A stretch of DNA of 64,000 nt from JAKVAV01 sp964651785. Its GTDB lineage: Bacteria > Bacteroidota > Bacteroidia > Flavobacteriales_D > Cryomorphaceae. The position numbers and the translations under genes are program-made. The notes below the pieces were generated by a model, which was given only the letters and a program-made list of their open reading frames with translations, did no database searches and had not been told where the DNA came from. Where the stretch lies: NCBI GenBank assembly GCA_964651785.1, contig CAZYWJ010000003.1:1-64000 (forward strand). The letters run 5' to 3'. Shown here one piece after another: positions 1-5,935 of this stretch (within the stretch, counting starts at the first letter, position 1; each line of letters starts with the position of its first letter).

Positions 1-89
1 GCCATCATCACCTCGCTGTCGAAAATGTTCTTCGAGCAACCGAGTGTGACCACATTTACTTTGTTTTTCTTTAATGTTTTCGTCTTCAT
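1..89 (-). CDS. rimO: RimO, ribosomal protein S12 methylthiotransferase (N-terminal fragment)
   Basis: Only the first 29 codons are inside the window; the gene continues past base 1. They read MKTKTLKKNKVNVVTLGCSK and then NIFDSEVMM, the typical start of Bacteroidota RimO, a radical-SAM enzyme that methylthiolates an aspartate of ribosomal protein S12. The cysteine of the TLGCSKN motif is the first cluster ligand of the N-terminal UPF0004/MTTase domain. The ATG (89-87) overlaps the ftsY stop by four bases (ATGA), so translation is probably coupled. The gene order with ftsY is common in this phylum. Identity rests on this short but characteristic N-terminus. Confidence 0.85.
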   Translation of the reverse strand, partial: MKTKTLKKNKVNVVTLGCSKNIFDSEVMM

Positions 90-1051
90 CCTACACGTTC
101 CTGACTGAAGAGAGAGTCTACAAATTCGTATTTATTGAAGACCTGCAGGTGCTCCATCCCCTCTCCGACCCCGATGTATTTCACGGGAATTTTAAATTCA
201 TCTGAAATTCCGATCACTACTCCACCTTTGGCTGTTCCGTCAATTTTTGTCAATGCCATGGCGGTAACTTCAGTCGCTTTGGTGAACTGTCGGGCTTGCT
301 CGATGGCGTTTTGTCCGGTACTTCCGTCTAATACCAAAAGTACCTCATGAGGAGCTCCGGGTACGATTTTATCCATTACACGTCGAATCTTACTCAACTC
401 GTTCATCAGGTTCACTTTGTTATGAAGTCGCCCTGCGGTATCGATCAAAACCACATCGGCATCTTGCTTAACGGCAGACTGCAAGGTGTCGAATGCCACC
501 GAAGCGGGATCTGCTCCCATCCCTTGCGAGACGATCGGCACCCCTGCTCTTTCCGACCAGATGATCAGCTGATCTACAGCTGCGGCGCGAAAAGTATCTG
601 CTGCGCCGAGCACCACTTTCTTTCCGATTTTCTTGAATTGGTAAGCCAGTTTTCCGATGGTGGTTGTTTTGCCGACGCCGTTGACGCCCACCACCATAAT
701 CACATATGGCTTGTGGCTCTCAGGCACTGAATACTCGGTAGCCTCACCGGAATTGTTTTCTTCCAACAATCCGGCTATTTCTTCACGAAGAATTTTATCG
801 AGCTCACTCGTGCCAAGGTACTTGTCTTTGGCAACACGCTCTTCGATTCGATCGATGATTTTCAAAGTAGTGTTAACTCCCACGTCAGAAGAAATCAGAA
901 TTTCTTCCAAGTTATCGAGAACCTCTTCATCGACTTTTGACTTACCGGCAACGGCTTTGGTGAGTTTGGAAAACAGTCCGGTTTTGGTTTTCTCCAAACC
1001 TTCATCCAGTTTTTCCTTTTTGTCTTTCGAGAAAAAATTGAAAATTCCCAT
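86..1051 (-). CDS. ftsY: FtsY, signal recognition particle receptor GTPase
   Basis: FtsY docks the SRP-ribosome complex at the inner membrane and hydrolyses GTP together with Ffh during co-translational membrane insertion. The reading frame extends upstream to 1090, but the ATG at 1051 (MGIFNFFSK) is chosen because it matches the usual short Bacteroidota start and the upstream part would run through a terminator hairpin. That gives 321 residues: a short charged N-domain, then the NG GTPase with the G1 loop GVNGVGKTTT near residue 122, DTAGR, and the TKIDGTAKGG motif. The long acidic A-domain of E. coli FtsY is absent, as in many bacteria. The stop overlaps rimO by four bases. A hairpin ends about 20 nt before the start codon, so ftsY needs readthrough or its own promoter. 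Confidence 0.96.
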   Translation of the reverse strand: MGIFNFFSKDKKEKLDEGLEKTKTGLFSKLTKAVAGKSKVDEEVLDNLEEILISSDVGVNTTLKIIDRIEERVAKDKYLGTSELDKILREEIAGLLEENNSGEATEYSVPESHKPYVIMVVGVNGVGKTTTIGKLAYQFKKIGKKVVLGAADTFRAAAVDQLIIWSERAGVPIVSQGMGADPASVAFDTLQSAVKQDADVVLIDTAGRLHNKVNLMNELSKIRRVMDKIVPGAPHEVLLVLDGSTGQNAIEQARQFTKATEVTAMALTKIDGTAKGGVVIGISDEFKIPVKYIGVGEGMEHLQVFNKYEFVDSLFSQERVG

Positions 1052-1070
1052 AAGTGCAGTGTTTAAACGC

Positions 1071-1104
1071 AAAAAGCCCTTTTCCAACAATCGGAAAAAG
1101 GCTT
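1071..1104 (-). terminator. Rho-independent terminator between the DUF4295 gene and ftsY
   Basis: Read on the minus strand, arms AAGCCTTTTTCC (1104-1093) and GGAAAAGGGCTT (1085-1074) pair with one mismatch around a 7-nt loop, followed by a short T-run. It follows the rpmB-rpmG-DUF4295 group and ends about 20 nt before the ftsY start, so it may act as an attenuator rather than a full stop. Confidence 0.7.
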
Positions 1105-1126
1105 GATTAAATTAGTACACGGAAAA

Positions 1127-1282
1127 TTATTTCTCTTCCTTAAAGAAGTCAGAGACTTTATCGTTGGTAACGATTTCTTCACGAAAGCTGTAAGAACCTG
1201 CATTGTTCTTTACCATTTTAATCACCTTCGTGTGGTTCTTTCCGCCACCTGTCTGGAGTGTTGCTACGGTCTTCTTTGCCAT
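1127..1282 (-). CDS. DUF4295 small basic protein of the L28/L33 operon
   Basis: A 51-residue protein starting MAKKTVATLQTGGGKNHTKV and ending DFFKEEK. It is lysine-rich and matches the DUF4295 family that in Bacteroidota sits directly behind rpmG. Its role is unknown; the constant linkage to two ribosomal protein genes and its basic composition suggest a ribosome-associated role, which is inference. The ATG at 1282 lies 8 nt after the rpmG stop, so it is almost certainly co-transcribed. A hairpin terminator follows the stop. The gene is short and easily missed. Confidence 0.88.
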   Translation of the reverse strand: MAKKTVATLQTGGGKNHTKVIKMVKNNAGSYSFREEIVTNDKVSDFFKEEK

Positions 1283-1290
1283 GACTTAAA

Positions 1291-1473
1291 TTATTTGATC
1301 TCCTTGTGGACAGTCTTTTTCTTCAAGATAGGATTGTACTTCTTGAGCTCCATTCTGTCCGGAGTGTTTTTTCTATTCTTGGTAGTGATGTAACGAGAAG
1401 TTCCGGGCATACCCGTCTCCTTGTGCTCGGTACATTCCAAAATTACCTGAACTCGGTTCCCTTTCTTTGCCAT
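1291..1473 (-). CDS. rpmG: 50S ribosomal protein L33
   Basis: A 60-residue basic protein (MAKKGNRVQVILECTEH...) with the conserved L33 core, including GTSRYITTKNRKN and the C-terminal KKYNPILKKKTVHKEIK. It has a single cysteine, so it is the zinc-free (C-minus) form that lacks the paired CxxC ribbons. It binds 23S rRNA near the E site of the large subunit. It starts 8 nt downstream of the rpmB stop and precedes the DUF4295 gene, forming a three-gene ribosomal unit. Confidence 0.97.
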   Translation of the reverse strand: MAKKGNRVQVILECTEHKETGMPGTSRYITTKNRKNTPDRMELKKYNPILKKKTVHKEIK

Positions 1474-1481
1474 TTCTACTC

Positions 1482-1724
1482 TTATTTTCCGTTGTAGTAG
1501 CCTTTCTCTTTCGCTCTTTTGAGCGCTTTGGCTATTCCAATTTTGTTAACCGTGCGAAGGGCAGACGTAGAGATTGTCAAAGCAACCCATCTATCCTCTT
1601 CGGGCAGGTAAAATTTCTTCTTTATTAAATTCGGTTGAAAGCGGCGCTTAGTCTTACGATTCGAAAACGAAACGTGATTTCCGACCATTGCCTTCTTTCC
1701 CGTGAGCTCACATGCTTTAGCCAT
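1482..1724 (-). CDS. rpmB: 50S ribosomal protein L28
   Basis: An 80-residue protein beginning MAKACELTGKKAMVGNHVSF and containing the L28 signature SNRKTKRRFQPNL. It is the full family length, with one cysteine only (zinc-free type). It is the first gene of the rpmB-rpmG-DUF4295 unit. A 57-nt spacer separates it from the upstream cinA stop. I did not find a clear TAnnTTTG promoter in that spacer, so readthrough from cinA is possible. Confidence 0.97.
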   Translation of the reverse strand: MAKACELTGKKAMVGNHVSFSNRKTKRRFQPNLIKKKFYLPEEDRWVALTISTSALRTVNKIGIAKALKRAKEKGYYNGK

Positions 1725-1781
1725 GATTACTGTCCTTTAGGGTGTAAAAAGTGGGGTGCAAATAACGGTATTCTTTTCCGA

Positions 1782-3041
1782 TTATTCAAAGCTTCCTGAA
1801 ATAATTTCTTGCCTCAACCAATTCAATACGGTAAGCATTGATATTCTGATGTTTCGCTCGCGACTTTTTCCAAGCTTCAGAACTTTCGACAAAGTTTTTT
1901 TTCTGCCGGCAATGGCTATCCAAACCGTACCTACCGGTTTTTCTTCAGAACCACCCGTGGGCCCTGCCACACCTGAGGTAGCGATGGCAAAATCAGTATG
2001 GAGCTTTTCACGGGCACCTTCAGCCATTTCACGAACTACTTGTTCGCTTACCGCTCCATATTTTTCCAGACTCTGAGCCTTCACCCCGAGAATCGTCATT
2101 TTAGCTTCATTACTATACGTAACCATCGAGCCCATAAAATGAGCAGAGGAACCTGAAATGGATGTAATCTCATGAGCAATCAATCCGCCCGTGCAACTTT
2201 CGGCGGCAGCCAAAGTCCAACCTCTGGTTTGAAAAAGATCTTGAATGGCTTTAGCTACCGTGTCTTTCTCCCTACCAAAAATGTATTCGGGAATCCGCTT
2301 TTCCAATTCAGATATGTACTTATCTACTTTCGAGCTTACCGATTCTTCATTTCCCTTTTCTGCGTAAGCGGTAAGGCGAAGCTTCACCAACCCGGGTGAA
2401 GGCAGATAGGCAAGGGCGATGCCGTCATTTCTGAGAGCCGTTTCCCAATCGCTGATTATCTCTGCCAAAAAGCTCTCTCCTATTCCCTGTGTTTGGATGG
2501 TTTTATGAATGATGTTCTTGGTTGGAAAAAAAGCCTTGATTTGCGCCAAGCCATAATCGCGCATGATGCCTTTCATTTCATAAGGTACACCCGGCATGGA
2601 AATAAGCACCTTTCCGTTTTTCTCAAACCACATACCCATGGCCGTGCCGCGGGTATTTCGCAAAATCTTCGCGCCTATCGGCAAATCGGCCTGACGGCGA
2701 TTCGACTCCAACATTTGCAGCCCTTTCGATGCAAAATAACCATCGATGGCTTCCAAAATTTCCTGATTCCTTTCTAAGGTAGTGTTGAAATAATCTGCCA
2801 AAGTAGATTTGGTCACATCATCTTGGGTTGGCCCCAAGCCGCCCGTCATCAGGATTAAATCGGCGCGCTGAAATGAATCATCAATGGACTCTCGAATGGC
2901 TTCAGGCGTGTCGCTGATGGTAATAATTCTGTTGAGCTTTACGCCAATAAGATGGAGCTGCTCACCCAGCCACGCCGAATTCGTGTCTATTGTTTGACCT
3001 ATCAAAATTTCGTCGCCGATGGTGATAATCTCCGCTTGCAC
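1782..3041 (-). CDS. cinA: CinA-family nicotinamide-nucleotide amidohydrolase
   Basis: A 419-residue two-domain CinA. Residues about 1-170 form the MoCF-biosynthesis-like domain (IITIGDEILIGQTIDTNSAW; MTGGLGPTQDDVTK). Residues about 255-415 form the PncC/CinA C-terminal domain (AAAESCTGGLIAHEIT; TSGVAGPTGGSEEKPVGTVW), whose serine in SCTGG is the catalytic nucleophile of NMN deamidase. Known members deamidate NMN in the pyridine nucleotide cycle, and the N-terminal domain has ADP-ribose pyrophosphatase activity in some. The start MQAEIITIGDE is the only good one. It is preceded by the terminator of the upstream lipoprotein gene, so it probably has its own promoter; none could be assigned with confidence. 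Confidence 0.95.
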   Translation of the reverse strand: MQAEIITIGDEILIGQTIDTNSAWLGEQLHLIGVKLNRIITISDTPEAIRESIDDSFQRADLILMTGGLGPTQDDVTKSTLADYFNTTLERNQEILEAIDGYFASKGLQMLESNRRQADLPIGAKILRNTRGTAMGMWFEKNGKVLISMPGVPYEMKGIMRDYGLAQIKAFFPTKNIIHKTIQTQGIGESFLAEIISDWETALRNDGIALAYLPSPGLVKLRLTAYAEKGNEESVSSKVDKYISELEKRIPEYIFGREKDTVAKAIQDLFQTRGWTLAAAESCTGGLIAHEITSISGSSAHFMGSMVTYSNEAKMTILGVKAQSLEKYGAVSEQVVREMAEGAREKLHTDFAIATSGVAGPTGGSEEKPVGTVWIAIAGRKKTLSKVLKLGKSRERNIRISMLTVLNWLRQEIISGSFE

Positions 3042-3076
3042 GGCGCGAAATTACGCAATATTAAAGAGGGGCAAAC

Positions 3077-3103
3077 AAAAAGAATCGGCTCGAAAGCCGA
3101 TTC
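3077..3103 (-). terminator. Rho-independent terminator after the small lipoprotein gene
   Basis: Perfect 9-bp stem GAATCGGCT (3082-3090) / AGCCGATTC (3095-3103) with a CGAA loop (TTCG on the minus strand), followed on the minus strand by TTTTTG. It lies 33 nt beyond the stop of the 45-residue lipoprotein and directly before cinA. Confidence 0.85.
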
Positions 3104-3135
3104 GTATTTTGTTCTTGCAGGTTTTTTTGCGAGGC

Positions 3136-3273
3136 TTATTGCACCTCTTGGTAAGTTGGTCGATCGCTTGTGTCGTGCTTCGTGTAGGCAGCACATTTCT
3201 TTTGACCACTTGAGCAGGATTGGATCAAAGCTACAACTGCCATCCCTACCAAAATTGCGAATAACTTTTTCAT
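3136..3273 (-). CDS. Very small predicted lipoprotein (45 aa)
   Basis: The reading frame starts MKKLFAILVGMAVVALIQSC and ends SDRPTYQEVQ. It has a basic N-end, a hydrophobic stretch and a lipobox-like LIQSC, so the mature peptide would be a lipid-anchored peptide of about 26 residues containing one further cysteine. A strong terminator follows immediately, which supports a real transcription unit. I do not recognise a family; tiny lipoproteins of this layout are common in Flavobacteriales. No partner gene is evident: cinA follows after the terminator and the PadR operon is divergent. Confidence 0.65.
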   Translation of the reverse strand: MKKLFAILVGMAVVALIQSCSSGQKKCAAYTKHDTSDRPTYQEVQ

Positions 3274-3464
3274 GTGAAGGGTTCTATATTCTCAATGGTA
3301 TACCCCGATGATTGCTGAAGGTTTCAAAAAAAAACGTTTCCAACCGATTATCCGATTTTAAAACCGCCCAAATAGTACTTGGTAAAATATTGGTACTTTG
3401 TTTTGCATAGTACTGTTTCGTTTTAGTATGTTTGTCACGGTTAAACATTAAACAAGCAAAACAA

Positions 3465-3563
3465 ATGGCAATTCTATTCAAGGACAGATTCTATGGAAAG
3501 CTAGCGCTGACAAAAGGACTCTGCCCTTTTTACCAAACTGAAAATCGACACTATGAAGATTGA
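3465..3563 (+). CDS. Possible 32-aa leader ORF ahead of the PadR gene
   Basis: ATG at 3465 follows an A-rich tract (AACAAGCAAAACAA) of the kind that favours initiation in Bacteroidota. The peptide runs from MAILFKDRFYGKLAL to ENRHYED and its TGA (3561-3563) overlaps the PadR start at 3553 by 11 bases. It could be a coupling or leader ORF, or chance. No homology is recognised. Confidence 0.3.
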   Translation: MAILFKDRFYGKLALTKGLCPFYQTENRHYED

Positions 3564-3882
3564 AAACACCAAGGCCCAAATGAGAAAGGGTGTACTGGAG
3601 TTTGTGATTCTTCAACTCTTAAGTCAAAAAGAAATGTATCCATCAGATATAATCGGCGAGTTGAAAGAATCAAAACTCATAGTAGTAGAAGGTACGCTCT
3701 ACCCTTTGCTCACCCGGCTAAAAAATGCAGGCCTTCTGGACTACAGATGGGAAGAGTCAAAATCAGGGCCACCGCGGAAATACTACAAGCTCACCGAATT
3801 GGGAGAGCAATTTTTAAATGAACTGAGCCAAACGTGGAACGAATTGGTTCACGCTGTAAAACAAACTACTACCAAGGACTGA
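3553..3882 (+). CDS. PadR-family transcriptional regulator
   Basis: A 109-residue single-domain PadR winged-helix protein. The motif order is typical: RKGVLEFVILQLLSQKEMYP at the first helices, the GTLYPLLTRLKNAGLL recognition helix, and GPPRKYYKLTELG in the wing. Such short PadR proteins repress their own operon and respond to envelope stress or small ligands. The next gene starts 5 nt after the stop and encodes a PspC-domain membrane protein, a standard Bacteroidota pairing, so PadR most likely controls that protein. Upstream, AGTAC/GTACT repeats at 3374-3378, 3393-3397 and AGTACT at 3409-3414 are candidate operators. Confidence 0.93.
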   Translation: MKIENTKAQMRKGVLEFVILQLLSQKEMYPSDIIGELKESKLIVVEGTLYPLLTRLKNAGLLDYRWEESKSGPPRKYYKLTELGEQFLNELSQTWNELVHAVKQTTTKD

Positions 3883-3887
3883 CTACC

Positions 3888-5594
3888 ATGAACAAAACAA
3901 TAAACGTAAATATAGGAGGGCGCATCTTCAGCATAGAAGAAGATGCTTATGCCAAACTGGAAAAATACCTGCGGGCTATTCGGAATTCTTTCGATGGCCA
4001 TGAGAGTGCCGACGAAATCATTTCGGATATCGAACTGAGAATTTCAGAGCTTTTTGCCGAGCGCATTACGGAAAGTAAGCAAGTCATCATTATAACCGAT
4101 GTAGAAGCGGTAATCAGCATCATGGGTCGACCTGAAGATTACATCGATGCTGAAGACACTGACTTTGACGAAGAATTCGTACGATCAGGAAGAGGAAGGA
4201 AATACGAGAAAAGAGTCTTTCGCGATCCTGATGACAAGTTGCTCTTCGGCGTGTGCAGCGGATTGAGCGCCTACTTGGGGTGGGATCCCATCATCCTGCG
4301 CGCCATATTTGTCATTTCTACCATAGCCTGGGGTGTCGGACCCATCGTTTACATCATTTTGGCATTAATTATTCCCAAGGCAAGGACGACGGCCGAAAAG
4401 CTTCAAATGCGTGGTGAGCCCGTAACCGTCGATAATATTTCCAAAAAGGTGAATGAATCCTTTTCGGGAATGAAAGAAGACATCAAAGACTTCGGAAAGC
4501 GAAACAAATTCAGCGGAGAAAGAGCGAATAACGCGGGAAAGCACGTAGGCGACGTGATCAGTGATTTTTTCGATGCCCTCGGAAGAGTACTGAAAGTCCT
4601 CATCGTCGTCTTGGCAAAAATTTTCGGAGTTGTACTTTTTATTGCAGGAATTTTAGGAATCACCATGTTAATTACCGCTTTATTCGGTATAGACTCCTTT
4701 CTGGTGAGCAATGGTTCGCGTGAGGTTTCTGAATTCGTAAATTCCACACTCACCGATACGACCAACCGAAATCTATTTTATTCGGGAATAGCCCTAACAT
4801 TGGGTATACCTGCTATCGCCCTCCTTTTACTCGGCGTGCGATTGCTCTTTAATCAAGTTCGCTACACCGGCTATCTTCCGATAATTTTAGTGGTAGTCTG
4901 GTTTGTAGGTGTCGGGCTCTTAGCAGCAGGAGGTGTGCATCTAATCCAAGATCACAAAGCAGAAGCCGAATACACCGAAAGCTTGAAGCTGGACTTCGCC
5001 GTATCCCCCGACACCTTAGTGTTGGACACAGAGAGTTCTGAATTCTCAAGATTCAGATTCAGAGGGGATTTCATGGATGGCTCAGTTTTTTTCGAAGGAG
5101 GTGTAACAATTCCGTGGGCCGATTCGACTAATGTAGTGTACATCGGTAAGAACCGAATCACCATAAAGCAAGCAGCGGGTGAAGAGTTTCTTTTCGAAGT
5201 TGAAAAACAGGCGCGAGGTTCTTCGCAAAAAGATGCCATACGGAATGCGCGCCAAATGAAGTCACACTGGACGGTAGCAGGCGATAGCTTGAGAATTTCT
5301 CCCTACTTCGTTTTAGAAACGGGGAGCAAGATCAGAAGTCAGGAAGCCATGTATCATCTTTACGTGCCTGTCGGCAAAGCGGTCCGCTTGGCACCCGGAT
5401 CTAAAGATGTAATCTACAATATTCCGAACGTAACGAATACTTACGATAGTGATATGTTGGGAAAAACATGGCTGATGACGGAAAAAGGCTTGAAATGCAC
5501 CACCTGTCCCGAAGATAAAGAAGAGAAAATAGAAATTGAAGAAACCGAAAGAGATCAAAGATTTGAAGAGCAAGAATCGGAGCAAGTAATCTAG
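3888..5594 (+). CDS. PspC-domain membrane protein with N-terminal HAAS-like domain
   Basis: The frame extends back to 3834 inside padR, but the ATG at 3888 (MNKTINVNIGGRIF) gives the usual start and 568 residues. Residues 1-85 are an alpha-helical HAAS-like cytoplasmic domain. Residues about 105-170 are a PspC domain (DKLLFGVCSGLSAYLGWDP followed by a hydrophobic hairpin ending in IIPKARTTAEK). Three further transmembrane stretches lie at about 240-345. The C-terminal third is an extracytoplasmic domain like those of DUF4097-type proteins, ending in a CTTC pair and an acidic tail. It is probably an envelope-stress sensor or effector controlled by the PadR 5 nt upstream. The family's molecular role is not established. 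Confidence 0.85.
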   Translation: MNKTINVNIGGRIFSIEEDAYAKLEKYLRAIRNSFDGHESADEIISDIELRISELFAERITESKQVIIITDVEAVISIMGRPEDYIDAEDTDFDEEFVRSGRGRKYEKRVFRDPDDKLLFGVCSGLSAYLGWDPIILRAIFVISTIAWGVGPIVYIILALIIPKARTTAEKLQMRGEPVTVDNISKKVNESFSGMKEDIKDFGKRNKFSGERANNAGKHVGDVISDFFDALGRVLKVLIVVLAKIFGVVLFIAGILGITMLITALFGIDSFLVSNGSREVSEFVNSTLTDTTNRNLFYSGIALTLGIPAIALLLLGVRLLFNQVRYTGYLPIILVVVWFVGVGLLAAGGVHLIQDHKAEAEYTESLKLDFAVSPDTLVLDTESSEFSRFRFRGDFMDGSVFFEGGVTIPWADSTNVVYIGKNRITIKQAAGEEFLFEVEKQARGSSQKDAIRNARQMKSHWTVAGDSLRISPYFVLETGSKIRSQEAMYHLYVPVGKAVRLAPGSKDVIYNIPNVTNTYDSDMLGKTWLMTEKGLKCTTCPEDKEEKIEIEETERDQRFEEQESEQVI

Positions 5595-5636
5595 AATTAA
5601 AACGAACTACACAACTAACCATTAAACAAACCAAAC

Positions 5637-5661
5637 GGCGGGCCCTGCGGGGCCTGCCTTT
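5637..5661 (+). terminator. GC-rich hairpin after the PspC gene
   Basis: GGCGGGCCC and GGGCCTGCC pair around a TGCG loop with one mismatch, followed by only TTT. It may terminate or attenuate the padR-pspC transcript ahead of the small membrane ORF. The weak T-run limits confidence. Confidence 0.45.
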
Positions 5662-5676
5662 AACAACTAAGAAGTC

Positions 5677-5862
5677 ATGACAAAGAGATATGCACCCCCG
5701 CTCATTTTGATCGCTTGTTTCGTCATCGTAGCTTTCCTTACCATGATCTACGGATTGACTCATGCCGCGCCATTTACCGAAAAGCCGGCTCCCGTCGAAA
5801 AATCGACGGCAGGCTATTCCATGCCGAATGTCTTACCTGCAGTTTGGCTGGGAAATCACTGA
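5677..5862 (+). CDS. Small single-pass membrane protein (61 aa), unknown
   Basis: The ORF starts MTKRYAPPLILIACFVIVAF: two basic residues, one transmembrane segment (about residues 8-27), then a proline-rich tail ending PAVWLGNH. The start is preceded by an A-rich tract (ACAACTAAGAAGTC). It sits 82 nt after the PspC gene behind a GC-rich hairpin and ahead of a promoter for the E1 gene. No family is recognised. It could be a small partner of the PspC membrane protein; that is inference from position only. Confidence 0.45.
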   Translation: MTKRYAPPLILIACFVIVAFLTMIYGLTHAAPFTEKPAPVEKSTAGYSMPNVLPAVWLGNH

Positions 5863-5917
5863 GGAACAACGAATTTCCCTGCCTCTGCCCGGCAGATTAA
5901 AAAGCATGGGGTTTTAC

Positions 5918-5925
5918 TATCTTTG
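5918..5925 (+). promoter_or_regulatory. -7 promoter element TATCTTTG for the E1 gene
   Basis: TATCTTTG matches the Bacteroidota -7 consensus TAnnTTTG and lies 10 nt before the ATG at 5936. If transcription starts about 5 nt after the element, ATG 5936 would have almost no leader, while the in-frame ATG at 5948 (MKTEEQ) would have about 17 nt. Confidence 0.6.
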
Positions 5926-5935
5926 CGGTCTCTAA

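Noticed and set aside
657..1106. Plus-strand 149-residue ORF opposite ftsY
   Set aside because: It is antisense to the well-supported ftsY GTPase and has serine/threonine-rich low-complexity translation typical of a shadow frame.
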